Shown here piece by piece: positions 7,664 through 17,494 of a stretch of DNA of 64,000 nt (position 1 is the first letter of the stretch; each line of letters begins with the position of its first letter). Location of the stretch: contig NZ_FPJO01000004.1 of assembly GCF_900119365.1 (NCBI RefSeq), forward strand, positions 310,001 to 374,000, read 5' to 3'. The translations under genes were made by a program, and so were the position numbers. Origin of the DNA: Streptomyces atratus (lineage in GTDB: Bacteria > Actinomycetota > Actinomycetes > Streptomycetales > Streptomycetaceae). The notes beneath the pieces are model-generated. The model had not been told where the DNA came from. It ran no database searches and was given only the letters and a program-made list of their open reading frames with translations.

Positions 7664-9327
7664 CCGACATCGACGCCCCGGTTGTCATCATCGGAGCCGG
7701 CCCCGTGGGGCTCGCCACCGCGCTCGTCCTGGGCCGGTACGGCGTCCGCAGTGTGGTCTTCGAACAGTACGACGGGATCAATCCGCACCCTCGCGCCCAC
7801 GTCGTCAACACCAGGTCCATGGAACTGTTCCGCACCTGGGGCATCGCGGACGCCGTCCGGGCGGACGCGGTCGACCCGGCATGGGCCGCCACCATCCTGT
7901 GGAAGCAGACCCTCGCCGGGGAACCACTGGGCCGGATCGACCTCGTCGAAGGCCCGGAGGACCAGCTCCTGCGCCGGATCCACGCCTCCGCCGAGCAGCT
8001 CACCTCCTGCGCCCAGGACCGCGTACAGCGACACCTCCTCGACGCGGTCCTCGCCCAGGGCATGGCCACCGTGCACTACGGCACCACCGTCGTGGAGGTG
8101 ACGGACCTCGGCGACAGTGTCGACGTCACCGTGGAAGGCGTGGGCGGGCGGCAGATGCTGCGCACCTGTTACGCCGTGGCGGCGGACGGGGCGACCGGCG
8201 GCCTGCGCGACACGCTCGGCATCGCGATGGACGGCTCCCCGGTCCTCGGCCACCAGCTGAACATCTACTTCCACGCCGATCTGTCCCCGTGGATGAGAGA
8301 GGATCCCGCCCTGCTGGTCTGGCTGATCAACAGTGCCTCCCCGGGACTCCTCATCGGGATGGACGGTGCTCGCCGGTGGACCTTCCAGCGGACCATCGAC
8401 CCGGCTGCCGAATCACCGCAGGACTACCCGCCCGAACGGTGCGCCCAGATCATCCGGGAGGCCGTCGGAACCACCGAACTCGACGTGGACGTCCGCTCCG
8501 TGGGGCCGTGGACCATGACGGCCCGGACCGCCGAGACGTACCGCAGCGGCCGTGTGTTCCTCGTGGGTGACGCGGCGCACCAGTTCCCGCCGACCGGCGG
8601 CCTGGGGATGAACAGCGGCCTCGCAGACGCGGACAACCTCGGTTGGAAACTCGCCGCCGTGCTGAGGGACGGTGCTTCCGACGCCCTGCTCGACACCTAC
8701 GAGCGTGAGCGCCGTCCCGTCGCCGTCGGCAACGCCCGCCACAGCATGCTCAACGCCATCAAGATGGCCGAGGTCGGGATAGGGCCCGAAACGACCAGGA
8801 TCGCCGGCCGCCTCGAAAGCCCCGACCCGGCAGTCGCCGCGGCGGAACGCCGACGGATCGCGGAGGCCATTCCTCCACAGCGCCCGCACTTCGACGCGCT
8901 CAACCAAGAGATCGGATACGTCTACGGAGCGGCCCGGCACTCCGACGACGCCCCGGTCTCGGCCACCGACTACGCGCCGATCGCCGTCACCGGAGCACGA
9001 CTTCCGCACGCCTGGATCGAACGTGACGGGGAACGGGTGTCCACCCACGACCTCCTCGTACCGGGCTTCACCCTCATCACGGGGCCCGGGGGAGCCGACC
9101 GGGCCGATGCGTTCGCGGAGACTGGGGAGGGCATGGCGAAGCGGAGTGTCGTGATCGGCCGGGACGTCACCAGCCCGGACGGCTACTGCCCCAAGGTGCT
9201 CAGGATCGGTGAGGACGGAGCCGTTCTCGTCCGACCGGACGGTCACATCGCTTGGCACAGTGCCGAGGGATCATCCCCTGCCTCCGCGCTCGCGGCCCTG
9301 CTGAACGCCGCCGAGCGGTCCGCCTAG
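7660..9327 (+). CDS. FAD-dependent aromatic monooxygenase (MhpA/PheA type)
   Basis: 555 aa, a normal length for class A flavoprotein hydroxylases. The N-terminal FAD fingerprint VVIIGAGPVGLATALVLGRY is at residues 8-27. The second FAD motif RVFLVGDAAHQFPPTGGLGM with NSGLADADNLGWKLA lies near residue 300, followed by the thioredoxin-like C-terminal domain of the phenol hydroxylase subgroup. These enzymes use NAD(P)H and O2 to hydroxylate phenolic rings ortho to an existing hydroxyl. The operon position suggests it prepares a catechol-type substrate for the VOC protein. Confidence 0.9.
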   Translation: MTDIDAPVVIIGAGPVGLATALVLGRYGVRSVVFEQYDGINPHPRAHVVNTRSMELFRTWGIADAVRADAVDPAWAATILWKQTLAGEPLGRIDLVEGPEDQLLRRIHASAEQLTSCAQDRVQRHLLDAVLAQGMATVHYGTTVVEVTDLGDSVDVTVEGVGGRQMLRTCYAVAADGATGGLRDTLGIAMDGSPVLGHQLNIYFHADLSPWMREDPALLVWLINSASPGLLIGMDGARRWTFQRTIDPAAESPQDYPPERCAQIIREAVGTTELDVDVRSVGPWTMTARTAETYRSGRVFLVGDAAHQFPPTGGLGMNSGLADADNLGWKLAAVLRDGASDALLDTYERERRPVAVGNARHSMLNAIKMAEVGIGPETTRIAGRLESPDPAVAAAERRRIAEAIPPQRPHFDALNQEIGYVYGAARHSDDAPVSATDYAPIAVTGARLPHAWIERDGERVSTHDLLVPGFTLITGPGGADRADAFAETGEGMAKRSVVIGRDVTSPDGYCPKVLRIGEDGAVLVRPDGHIAWHSAEGSSPASALAALLNAAERSA

Positions 9328-9437
9328 CCCGGCGAGGGGGGCTTGTGGGGCGCCGGGCTGCGTGCCCGGCGCTCTCCCGTCCCTCACTCCCGGCCTCCCG
9401 CCCCGACGACCACAGATGCCCCATCCGGAGGAACGCA

Positions 9438-12400
9438 GTGGTGACCCCCCAGAAAGCAACCGGCTCCCGCCCCACGCTTCAGGATCGATACGTACGCGAA
9501 GAAGGCGTCCTTCACCTCACCGGCATCCAGGCCCTCGCCCGCCTGCCGCTCGACATCCGTCGCGCCGACCGTCGCGAGGGCCGAGGCACCGCGGGATTCG
9601 TCTCCGGATACGAGGGTTCGCCGCTCGCGGGATACGACATGGAACTCGCGCGGTGCGGCTCCCTTCTCGACGAGTACGACATCGTCTTCCGTCCCGGCGT
9701 CAACGAGGAACTCGCGGCGACGGCCGTCCAGGGCACCCAACTCGCCTCGGCGCAGCAGGACAAGCGCGTCGACGGCGTCACGGCCATCTGGTACGGCAAG
9801 TCCCCGGGCCTCGACCGTGCCTCGGACGCCATCCGGCACAACAACCTGATGGGCACCCACCCGGACGGCGGCGCACTGGCCCTGGTCGGCGACGATCCCG
9901 CCGCCAAGTCTTCGACCGTCCCCGGCGCCTCCGAACTGCTCCTCGCCGATCTGGGCCTGCCCACGCTCTACCCGTCCGACCCGCAGGAAGCCCTCGACTT
10001 CGGGCTGCACGGCGTGGCGATGTCCCGGGCATCCGGACTGTGGGTGGCGCTGAAGATCGTGACGGCCGTCGCCGACGGTTCCGGCACCGTCGACGTGGGC
10101 GCCGGACGGGTGTCACCGGTCGTTCCGGACCTCGCGGTCGACGGAGTGCCGTACCGCCACACCGTGGGCAGCCGGATGGTGCAGCCGGCGCTCGGCGATC
10201 TGGAACGCAGCCGGGACGGCGCCCGCCTGGAGATCGCCCGTCGCTACGCCGCCGCCAACAACCTCAACCGGATCACCAGAACGGGCCCCGACGACCGCAT
10301 CGGTGTCGTCGCGGCAGGAAAGACCTTCCTCGACCTCCGCCAGGCCCTGCGCATCCTCGGACTCGACGACGCCGAACTGGAGCGTCGCGGTGTGCGACTG
10401 CTGCGCCTCGGCATGATCCATCCGCTGGAACCCACGGTCGTCGAACGGTTCGCGAGGAGACTGCGCCACATCGTCGTCGTGGAGGAGAAGCGGCCACTCG
10501 TCGAGACCGCCCTCAAGGACCTGCTCTACGGCCGGGCTGACCAGCCGTCCGTCTCCGGCAAGCGCACACCCGACGGCTCGGCCCTGTTTCCCCTCGATGG
10601 GGAACTCGACCCCGACACCGTCGCCGCACGGCTCGCGTCCCATCTGAGCGAGCTGGGCGAATTCCCCACCGTACAGAGCTGGTTGGAGAACAACCGGGCA
10701 ACGACCCGGCGCAATTCGCTGCCCCTTCTTCCCTTGCTCACCCGCACCCCCTACTTCTGTTCCGGCTGCCCCCACAACCTCTCGACCAAGGCACCCGAGG
10801 GCGCCGCAGTCGGAGCCGGTATCGGCTGCCACGCCATGGTCACGCTCATGGACCCCGCCCAGGCCGGGGACGTGATCGGCATGACCCAGATGGGAGGCGA
10901 GGGCGCCCAGTGGATCGGCATGCAGCCGTTCCTCGAACGCGACCACCTGATCCAGAACCTCGGCGACGGCACCTTCCACCACTCCGGCAGCCTCGCCATC
11001 CGCGCTGCGGTCTCGGCCGGGGTGAACGTCACCTACAAGCTGCTCTACAACTCGGCGGTGGCGATGACCGGCGGCCAGCAACCCGTCGGCGTCATGCCCG
11101 TGCCCGCGATAGCCCAGGGCCTCCTGGCGGAGGGCGTGAAGCGCATCATCGTCACGACCGAGGACGTCAAGCGCTACCGGAAGATCACGCTCCCGAAGGG
11201 CGTCGTCGTCTGGCACCGCGACCGGCTGACCGAGGCCCAGGAGGTGCTCGCCCGTACCCCCGGCGTGACCCTGCTCGTCCACGACCAGGAATGCGCGACC
11301 GAACTCCGACGCAAGCGCAAGCGCGGCCTCGCGCCCGAACCCACCGAGCGCGTGGTGATCAACGAGCGGGTGTGCGAAGGGTGCGGCGACTGCGGGCAGC
11401 AGTCCAACTGCCTCTCCGTGCAGCCCGTCGACACCGAGTTCGGCCGCAAGACCCGGATCGACCAGTCCTCCTGCAACAAGGACTACGCCTGCCTGGCGGG
11501 GGATTGCCCCTCGTTCCTCACCGTCGTCCCCGGCGGCGGAAAGCCCGCCTTCACCCCCGTTCCGATGCCGGACGACGCTGCTCTGCCCGAACCCGAGCCT
11601 GTCGTGCCGGCATCCCACACCACCCGTATCACCGGTGTCGGGGGCTCTGGCGTGGTCACCCTCGCCCAGATCCTCAGTACCGCGGCCTCACTCGTGGGCC
11701 TGCACGTCCGGGCCCTCGACCAGACGGGCCTGGCTCAGAAGGGCGGCGCGGTGGTCTCCGACATCAAGATCACCAAGGAGACGACGGACCAGGCCGGTAA
11801 AGCTGCCCTGGACGAGTGCGATCTCTACCTCGGCTGTGACCTGCTCGTCGCCGCCGATCCCGGACAACTGACGACGGCCGCCCCGGCGCGAACAGCGGCG
11901 GTCGTCTCCACGGCAGAGGTCCCGACCGGACAGATGGTGATCGACCCGGAGGTGTCGTTCCCGCCCGCCGAACCTCTCAAGGAACGGATCCGGGCATCGT
12001 CCAGGAACGCGGTCTTCCTCGACGCGCGCCGGCTCGCCAACGACCTGCTGGGTGAGGACCAGTTCGCCAATCTCCTGCTCACGGGCGCGGCCTACCAGAC
12101 CGGCGGGTTGCCGCTGCCGGCCCATGCCATCGAGGAGGCGATCACCCTCAACGGCGTGAAGGTCGAGGCCAACGTCAAGGCGTTCCGTCTCGGCCGCCAG
12201 GCCGTCGCCGACCCCGAGGCATTCGCCGGCCTCCTGGAGGGGCGGGCCGCCGCACCGAAGCCGGCGCGCGGCCTGTCCGCCGCTGCCCGGAGCACCCTCG
12301 AACTGGTCGGAGCATCCCCCGGGTCGGAGCTCGCCCGGCTCCTGGCGATCCGGGTACCGGACCTCATCGCGTACCAGAACGCCGCCTACGCGACGAGGTA

Positions 12401-12995
12401 CGCACGCTTCGTCGAACGGGTACGTCGAGCAGAGGGCGAGCGCGTCCCCGGCTCGACCGCACTCACCGAGGCCGTTGCCAGGCACCTGCACAAGCTGATG
12501 GCGTACAAGGACGAGTACGAGGTGGCCCGGCTCTCCCTCGACCCCGAAGCCGAGCGGGAGGTCAAGGCCCGCTTCGGGGACGGCGCGCGGATCTCCTACC
12601 GTCTCCATCCGCCCGTACTGCGGGCACTCGGAATGACTCGCAAGATCGAACTCGGCCCCTGGTTCAAACCCGCCTTCCACGCACTCGCCGCGATGCGCAG
12701 GCTCCGTGGCACCCGCCTGGACCCCTTCGGAGCGGCACGCGTGCGGCGTACGGAACGGGCCCTGGTCTCCGAGTACGAGGCCACGATCACCGAGGTCTGC
12801 CGGAATCTCGACGAGGACTGCCACGGCCTGGCCGTCGAGATCGCCTCACTGCCCGACACCGTGCGCGGATACGAGGAGATCAAGATGGCATCAGTGGCGC
12901 GGTACAGGACCCGGTCCGCGGAACTCGTCGGCCGGCTGTTCTCGGGACGCGAACGTACGGATGCCGAAACGGCGGCGTCCCGAGAGGTGTTGTGA
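9438..12995 (+). CDS. Fused indolepyruvate:ferredoxin oxidoreductase-family protein
   Basis: The GTG at 9438 follows GGAGG by six bases and gives 1185 aa, the usual size of fused alpha/gamma 2-oxoacid:ferredoxin oxidoreductases. A flavodoxin/pyrimidine-binding region comes first, then a TPP domain around residue 440 (YFCSGCPHN). An iron-sulfur segment follows at about residue 645 (CEGCGDCGQQSNC, then SCNKDYACLAGDC). The gamma domain starts near residue 730 (RITGVGGSGVVTLAQIL), and a C-terminal helical extension of the DUF6537 type ends the protein. The family oxidatively decarboxylates arylpyruvates to aryl-acetyl-CoA with reduced ferredoxin. It sits 110 bases after the monooxygenase on the same strand and is probably cotranscribed. 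Confidence 0.9.
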   Translation: MVTPQKATGSRPTLQDRYVREEGVLHLTGIQALARLPLDIRRADRREGRGTAGFVSGYEGSPLAGYDMELARCGSLLDEYDIVFRPGVNEELAATAVQGTQLASAQQDKRVDGVTAIWYGKSPGLDRASDAIRHNNLMGTHPDGGALALVGDDPAAKSSTVPGASELLLADLGLPTLYPSDPQEALDFGLHGVAMSRASGLWVALKIVTAVADGSGTVDVGAGRVSPVVPDLAVDGVPYRHTVGSRMVQPALGDLERSRDGARLEIARRYAAANNLNRITRTGPDDRIGVVAAGKTFLDLRQALRILGLDDAELERRGVRLLRLGMIHPLEPTVVERFARRLRHIVVVEEKRPLVETALKDLLYGRADQPSVSGKRTPDGSALFPLDGELDPDTVAARLASHLSELGEFPTVQSWLENNRATTRRNSLPLLPLLTRTPYFCSGCPHNLSTKAPEGAAVGAGIGCHAMVTLMDPAQAGDVIGMTQMGGEGAQWIGMQPFLERDHLIQNLGDGTFHHSGSLAIRAAVSAGVNVTYKLLYNSAVAMTGGQQPVGVMPVPAIAQGLLAEGVKRIIVTTEDVKRYRKITLPKGVVVWHRDRLTEAQEVLARTPGVTLLVHDQECATELRRKRKRGLAPEPTERVVINERVCEGCGDCGQQSNCLSVQPVDTEFGRKTRIDQSSCNKDYACLAGDCPSFLTVVPGGGKPAFTPVPMPDDAALPEPEPVVPASHTTRITGVGGSGVVTLAQILSTAASLVGLHVRALDQTGLAQKGGAVVSDIKITKETTDQAGKAALDECDLYLGCDLLVAADPGQLTTAAPARTAAVVSTAEVPTGQMVIDPEVSFPPAEPLKERIRASSRNAVFLDARRLANDLLGEDQFANLLLTGAAYQTGGLPLPAHAIEEAITLNGVKVEANVKAFRLGRQAVADPEAFAGLLEGRAAAPKPARGLSAAARSTLELVGASPGSELARLLAIRVPDLIAYQNAAYATRYARFVERVRRAEGERVPGSTALTEAVARHLHKLMAYKDEYEVARLSLDPEAEREVKARFGDGARISYRLHPPVLRALGMTRKIELGPWFKPAFHALAAMRRLRGTRLDPFGAARVRRTERALVSEYEATITEVCRNLDEDCHGLAVEIASLPDTVRGYEEIKMASVARYRTRSAELVGRLFSGRERTDAETAASREVL

Positions 12996-13035
12996 AGGCG
13001 GCACACTCCGACCGGCATGAACGCGCGGGGACGGC

Positions 13036-14688
13036 TCAGGGCGCCCTGAAATCGGTGATGCGCCCATGGGCCATGGTGAGCCGGGCACCGGTGAACCGGG
13101 ACCGCATCCGGCGGTCGTGGGTGACGACCACCACGGCGCCCCGATAGTCCGACAGTGCCTGCTCCAGTTCCTCGACCAACACCGGGGTGAGGTGGTTGGT
13201 GGGCTCGTCCAGCAACAGCAGGTCCATCGGGTCGCTCACCAGCCGGGCGATCTCGATCCGGCGTCGCTGTCCGTACGACAGGTCCTTCACCCGTCGGCGT
13301 AGGTCGGACGGGCCGAACAGGCCCAGGGAGAGCAGCTTCTCGGCGTGGTCCTCCACGTAGCCGTCCCGGCCGCGGGCGAAGGCCCGCAGCACGGTCAGCC
13401 CGGGCGGCCAGGGCAGCTCCTCCTGCCGCAGGTGTCCGACCCGGCAGCCGACGCGCACCGAGCCGCTGTCCGGCGCCAGCTCCCCGGCGAGCACCCGCAG
13501 CAAGGTGGACTTGCCCGCACCATTGGGGCCGGTGACCAGCAGCCGCTCGCCCGGCCGGATCATCAAGGAGGTGGCGGCGAGCCGGTCCGCGACTCGCACG
13601 TCGGTGAGCTCGGCCGCCGCCTCCTGCACCCCCGGGCCCGCGGTGCCGATGCGGGCGGCGAAGGACAGCGGGTCCGCTGGGGCAAGGACCGGGTTCTCGG
13701 TCAGCTGCGCCACGCGTTGCTTGGCGTTGCGGATCCGCACCATCGCGCCGTGGTCGCGCCCGCGTCTGCGGTACGCACCGTGACCGAACACGGACAGGGA
13801 CATCTTGCGCGGGATGTTGTCCATCCGCGCCACGTTGGAGGTGATCAGCCCCTGGTTCCGGTCGAGTTCGGCGCGCCAATCCTCGTACTCCCGCAGCCGC
13901 CGCTCGCGTTCCACGGCCTTGGCCGTCAGATAGCCCTCGTAGCCGTCGCCGTAGCGGGTGACGCGGCCGGAGGCCACCTCCAGGACCGTGGTGGTGAGCC
14001 GGTCGAGGAATACCCGGTCGTGGGTGACCGCGATCACGGTGCCGCGATGGCCCCGCAGGTGGTCCTCCAGCCATTCCACCGCCCGGTCGTCGAGGTCATT
14101 GGTCGGCTCGTCGAGCAGCAGCAGCTCCGGTGCCGAGGCCAGGGTCGCCGCGAGTGCGAGGCGGGAGCGCTCGCCCCCGGAGAGGGTCCCGAGCTTCCGG
14201 TCGCGGTCCAGGCCCGGCAGTCCGAGGCCGTGGAGTGCGACCTCCACCCGTACGTCGGCCTCGTAGCCGCCACGGGCCTGGTACTGCTCGACGAGGGCGG
14301 CGTAGCGCCGGAGGACCGCGGACAGCTCGGGTTCGGGTCCGTCCGCGTCGTGCTCGGCCAGCTCCGCCTCGGCCAGGTGTATCGCCGCTTCGAGCTCGCG
14401 CAGGTCGGACAGAGCCAGGTCGACGGCGTCCTGGACGGTGGCGTCGAGCGGTAGTTCCAGCGTTTGCGCCAGGTAGCCGATGCCGCCGGGGGCGACCACG
14501 GTGAGCATGCCGTTGTCGGGCTGCTCGCGCCCGGCGAGGACCTTGAGCAGTGTGGACTTGCCGGACCCGTTGTCGCCGATCACACCGACCTTCTCGCCCG
14601 GCTTGATGCTGAAGCCGACCCGGTCGAGCACGACGCAGTCGTGGTAGCGCTTGGTGATGTCATGCAGTGCGTATTGCGCAATCGACAC
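13036..14688 (-). CDS. ABC-F family ATPase, antibiotic-resistance (ribosome protection) type
   Basis: 550 aa with two ATP-binding cassettes and no membrane segments. Walker A motifs are GDNGSGKST (residues 38-46) and GPNGAGKST, signatures are LSGGE and LSYGQ, and Walker B motifs are LLLLDEPTNDLD and LLLLDEPTNHL. The two are joined by a charged linker (NQGLITSNVARMDNIPRKMS) characteristic of the actinomycete group that includes TlrC, CarA, OleB, VarM and LmrC. These proteins bind the ribosomal E site and displace macrolides, lincosamides or streptogramins. The GTG at 14688 has GGAG 8 bases upstream. A 529-base untranslated upstream region could host an attenuator. No biosynthetic genes adjoin it. 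Confidence 0.9.
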   Translation of the reverse strand: MSIAQYALHDITKRYHDCVVLDRVGFSIKPGEKVGVIGDNGSGKSTLLKVLAGREQPDNGMLTVVAPGGIGYLAQTLELPLDATVQDAVDLALSDLRELEAAIHLAEAELAEHDADGPEPELSAVLRRYAALVEQYQARGGYEADVRVEVALHGLGLPGLDRDRKLGTLSGGERSRLALAATLASAPELLLLDEPTNDLDDRAVEWLEDHLRGHRGTVIAVTHDRVFLDRLTTTVLEVASGRVTRYGDGYEGYLTAKAVERERRLREYEDWRAELDRNQGLITSNVARMDNIPRKMSLSVFGHGAYRRRGRDHGAMVRIRNAKQRVAQLTENPVLAPADPLSFAARIGTAGPGVQEAAAELTDVRVADRLAATSLMIRPGERLLVTGPNGAGKSTLLRVLAGELAPDSGSVRVGCRVGHLRQEELPWPPGLTVLRAFARGRDGYVEDHAEKLLSLGLFGPSDLRRRVKDLSYGQRRRIEIARLVSDPMDLLLLDEPTNHLTPVLVEELEQALSDYRGAVVVVTHDRRMRSRFTGARLTMAHGRITDFRAP

Positions 14689-15217
14689 GCGTGTGTCTCC
14701 TGTTTCACGATGAGGATGAGTGAATGCGTGAGCGCGCTCGGCGGATGGGCCGCAAATGCGACACGGACGCCGCTGCAGCGGACGGAACCGGTGCAGTGGT
14801 GTGTCAACAGCGCGCTGCAGGATGCGGCAACGGAGTCCAGCTCAACGCCGCGCATCCTCATCTGTCACAGAGATCCCATGCGATGAACCGTAGACGGGCG
14901 GCCGGTGGCCCGGCAAGGGGATATGAGCCCCACCGGCCCGACGTGATGCGGTCGGAACGGCGCCTCGACATCGGGCACACCTTCCGCGCGTTCAAACGGA
15001 CTCCCGGCCGGCCCTGCCCGAAGATCCGCCCCCACAAGCGGCGGGAAGCCGGACCGCCGGACCGGCTCGTTCCCGCTCGCAGTGCCGGCCTTCGGCCAGA
15101 GCGATCCGTACCGCGCGAGCATCGAAAGTCATGAGGCTCAGCCATAGAAGAATGCGCTTTTATGACCCCCTGCTCAGGCCGCAGGATGGCTGCGAGCCGG
15201 CTTCCGGGGAGGAACGC
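14689..15217. other. Long divergent intergenic region (ABC-F / decarboxylase)
   Basis: No convincing gene. It must contain promoters for both divergent genes. Two perfect palindromes, CCGCTGCAGCGG (14770-14781) and CAGCGCGCTG (14808-14817), lie 80-130 bases upstream of the ABC-F start. A minus-strand frame beginning at 14861 with MRMRGVELDSV could be a leader peptide overlapping the ABC-F start, as expected for drug-induced attenuation, but its codon bias is poor and I do not call it. Confidence 0.4.
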
Positions 15218-16561
15218 ATGACGTCAGCCATCGAAACGGGCCTGCTGCCCGGCACATCCGAAATCCGTCCGGAAGGGCTGGCCGTCGGTGGCGTCCTGCT
15301 CACCGAACTGGCGCGACGTTTCGGAACACCGCTCTTCGTGTACGACGAGGAGCATCTGCGCCGGCGCTGCCAGGAGGCCGTCGCAGCTTTCGGCCGGGAC
15401 AACGTCGCCTACGCCTCCAAAGCGTTCCTGTGCACGGCCATGGCCCGGCTGGCCCATGAAGAGGGGCTGTTGCTCGATGTCGCCTCCGGGGGCGAGCTGC
15501 GGGTCGCGCTGCACGCCGGGGTGCCGGCAGGGCGGATCGTCCTGCACGGCAACAACAAGGACGCGGCGGAACTGCGCACGGCCATGTCCGCCCAGGTGCG
15601 GCACGTGGTGGTCGACAGCTTCGACGAGATGGACCGCATCGAGCGCCTGCACGCCGAGGAACACCTGCCGCCCGCCCGAGTCCAGCTGCGGGTGGCGCCA
15701 GGAGTGGCCGCCGGTGCGCACGAGGCGATCCGGACCGGTGGCAACGACTCGAAGTTCGGCTTCGGCCTCGTCGGCGGAACCGCCGCGGCCGCCGTGCGCC
15801 GGGCCGCCGGATCTTCGGCGATGATCCTGGAGGGCGTCCACGCCCATGTGGGCTCGCAGGTGCTGGACACGGCAGAGCTCGCGGCCGGCGCCGCGGCCGT
15901 CGCCCGGTTCGCGGTCGACACACGGATGCACCGGCTCACGGTCGGCGGCGGCCTCGGCGTCGCGTACGAGGCGGGACAGACCGCGCCGTCGTTCGCCGAG
16001 TGGGCGGCCCGGGTGCGGACCGCGGTGCGCGACGCGGGCTGGGGCTCCTCGGTGACCGTGGAACCCGGCCGGTCCATCGCCGCCCGCGCCGGGCTGACCC
16101 TCTACCGGGTGGGCACGATCAAGCGGATCGAGGGCGTGCGGACGTACATCGGCGTGGACGGCGGGATGAGCGACAACCTGCGCCCCGCCCTGTACGGCAG
16201 CCGCTACGAGGTGTTCCTGCCGCGCAGCCCGCGCGCCCCCCGGCCCATGCGGGCACGGCTGGTCGGCAAGCACTGCGAGAGCGGCGACGTGATCGTCGAC
16301 GAGGCCGCCCTGCCCGCCGACGTCGCGGTGGACGATCTCCTGGCCACGCCGGTCACCGGCGCCTACGGATACGCCATGGCCTCCAACTACAACAAGCTGC
16401 CGCGCCCCGCCGTCGTCTTCGTACGCGACGGCCGTGCTCGCACCGTGGTGCGCCGGGAGACCGAGGAGGACCTGCTGCGCCTGGACGTGGACGAGCCCGC
16501 CGGGCTCCCGGAGGCGGTACGGTCCGGTGCCGGAGCGGCGCAGTGCGTCGGCACGGCCTAA
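15218..16561 (+). CDS. Diaminopimelate decarboxylase-like PLP enzyme (LysA paralogue)
   Basis: The ATG at 15218 with GGAGG five bases upstream gives 447 aa. It has the alanine-racemase-like PLP barrel plus beta domain of group IV decarboxylases: the PLP lysine in AYASKAF (Lys68), the HVGSQ loop, GGGLG and EPGRS phosphate-binding loops, CESGD, and GAYGYAMASNYN near the end. LysA decarboxylates meso-diaminopimelate to L-lysine. Because the gene lies beside a LysR regulator and opposite a D-amino-acid deacylase/importer operon, it may instead act on another amino acid, as paralogues in specialised metabolism do. It ends nine bases before the LysR gene. Confidence 0.85.
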   Translation: MTSAIETGLLPGTSEIRPEGLAVGGVLLTELARRFGTPLFVYDEEHLRRRCQEAVAAFGRDNVAYASKAFLCTAMARLAHEEGLLLDVASGGELRVALHAGVPAGRIVLHGNNKDAAELRTAMSAQVRHVVVDSFDEMDRIERLHAEEHLPPARVQLRVAPGVAAGAHEAIRTGGNDSKFGFGLVGGTAAAAVRRAAGSSAMILEGVHAHVGSQVLDTAELAAGAAAVARFAVDTRMHRLTVGGGLGVAYEAGQTAPSFAEWAARVRTAVRDAGWGSSVTVEPGRSIAARAGLTLYRVGTIKRIEGVRTYIGVDGGMSDNLRPALYGSRYEVFLPRSPRAPRPMRARLVGKHCESGDVIVDEAALPADVAVDDLLATPVTGAYGYAMASNYNKLPRPAVVFVRDGRARTVVRRETEEDLLRLDVDEPAGLPEAVRSGAGAAQCVGTA

Positions 16562-16570
16562 CCTGACCCG

Positions 16571-17494
16571 ATGCTGAACAGTGCCCGATTGCTCGTCCTG
16601 CTGGAGATATCCCGTACCGGCACCATCGTGGCCGCGGCCCAGGCGCTGCATCTGAGCCCCTCCGCGATCTCGCACCAACTCGCCCGACTGGAGCAGGAGC
16701 TCGGCGTGGCGTTGGTGGAACGTCAGCCGCAGAGCCTGCGGCTGACCGCGGCCGGGGTGCGACTGGCCGAGCACGCGCAGGCGGTCGCCGATCTGATGGC
16801 CGTCGCACAGGACGACCTGCGGGCGCACTCCGGGGGCGAGGCCGGTGTTCTGCGGCTGGGCTTCTTCGCGTCCTCGGGCCTGGAGCTGCTGCCCCGGGCC
16901 CTGTCGGGGTTCGCGGCGAGCCGGCCCCAGGTCGAGCTGGAACTGATCCTCGGACAGCCGCACGAGCTGGTGCCCGACCTGGAGGCGGGCCGGCTGGACG
17001 CCGCAGTCGTCTTCGAGCATCCGCTGGACCCCTGGTGCCGGCAGGCGACCGTGGACGTGGAGATGTTCTTCGACGAGCCGCAGCTGGTGGTCCTTCCCCT
17101 GCGGCACCGCCTCGGGCGGCACGCCACGGTCCGGCTCGCCGCCCTGGAGGGGGAGAGCTGGATCGGTACGCACGGCGGTCACACCGGCGAACCGGTCCTG
17201 GAACGCGCGTGCGCGGCCGAGGGTTTCCGGCCCCGGGTCCGCTGCCGCAGCGATCACTACCAGGTCACGATCAATCTCGCTCGCGCGGGCATGGGCATCG
17301 CACTCGTCCCGGCCCTCGGACTCGGCGACGCCACCGGCGTGCACGTCTGCCGACTGGACCACCCCCGACTGCACCGGCGCATCGGGGTCGCCACCCGGTC
17401 CACCAACCGCAACCCGCTGCTGCGGATCTTCCTCGCGGAACTGAGGTCGGCCGCCGAGGAGATCCGGTCGCTGCTGGAGGTGCAGTGGTCGTGA
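16571..17494 (+). CDS. LysR-family transcriptional regulator
   Basis: 307 aa with an N-terminal winged HTH: LLEISRTGTIVAAAQALHLS and PSAISHQLARLEQELGVALV at residues 10-49. A two-lobed periplasmic-binding-protein-like effector domain follows. It lies nine bases after the decarboxylase gene and is probably cotranscribed. LysR proteins usually act on a nearby divergent or adjacent promoter, so the decarboxylase operon or the convergent importer operon is the likely target. The last codons lie inside a long hairpin (17485-17516). Confidence 0.9.
   Translation: MLNSARLLVLLEISRTGTIVAAAQALHLSPSAISHQLARLEQELGVALVERQPQSLRLTAAGVRLAEHAQAVADLMAVAQDDLRAHSGGEAGVLRLGFFASSGLELLPRALSGFAASRPQVELELILGQPHELVPDLEAGRLDAAVVFEHPLDPWCRQATVDVEMFFDEPQLVVLPLRHRLGRHATVRLAALEGESWIGTHGGHTGEPVLERACAAEGFRPRVRCRSDHYQVTINLARAGMGIALVPALGLGDATGVHVCRLDHPRLHRRIGVATRSTNRNPLLRIFLAELRSAAEEIRSLLEVQWS

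Noticed and set aside
9252..9437. 62-codon N-terminal extension of the ferredoxin oxidoreductase
   Set aside because: The extension overlaps the monooxygenase gene and is Arg/Pro-rich; the GTG at 9438 has a GGAGG at correct distance and matches the family N-terminus.
10113..11618. Minus-strand open frame of 501 codons
   Set aside because: Antisense to the ferredoxin oxidoreductase gene, with no domains.
15224..17374. Minus-strand open frame of 716 codons
   Set aside because: Shadow of the LysA-like and LysR genes; no motifs.
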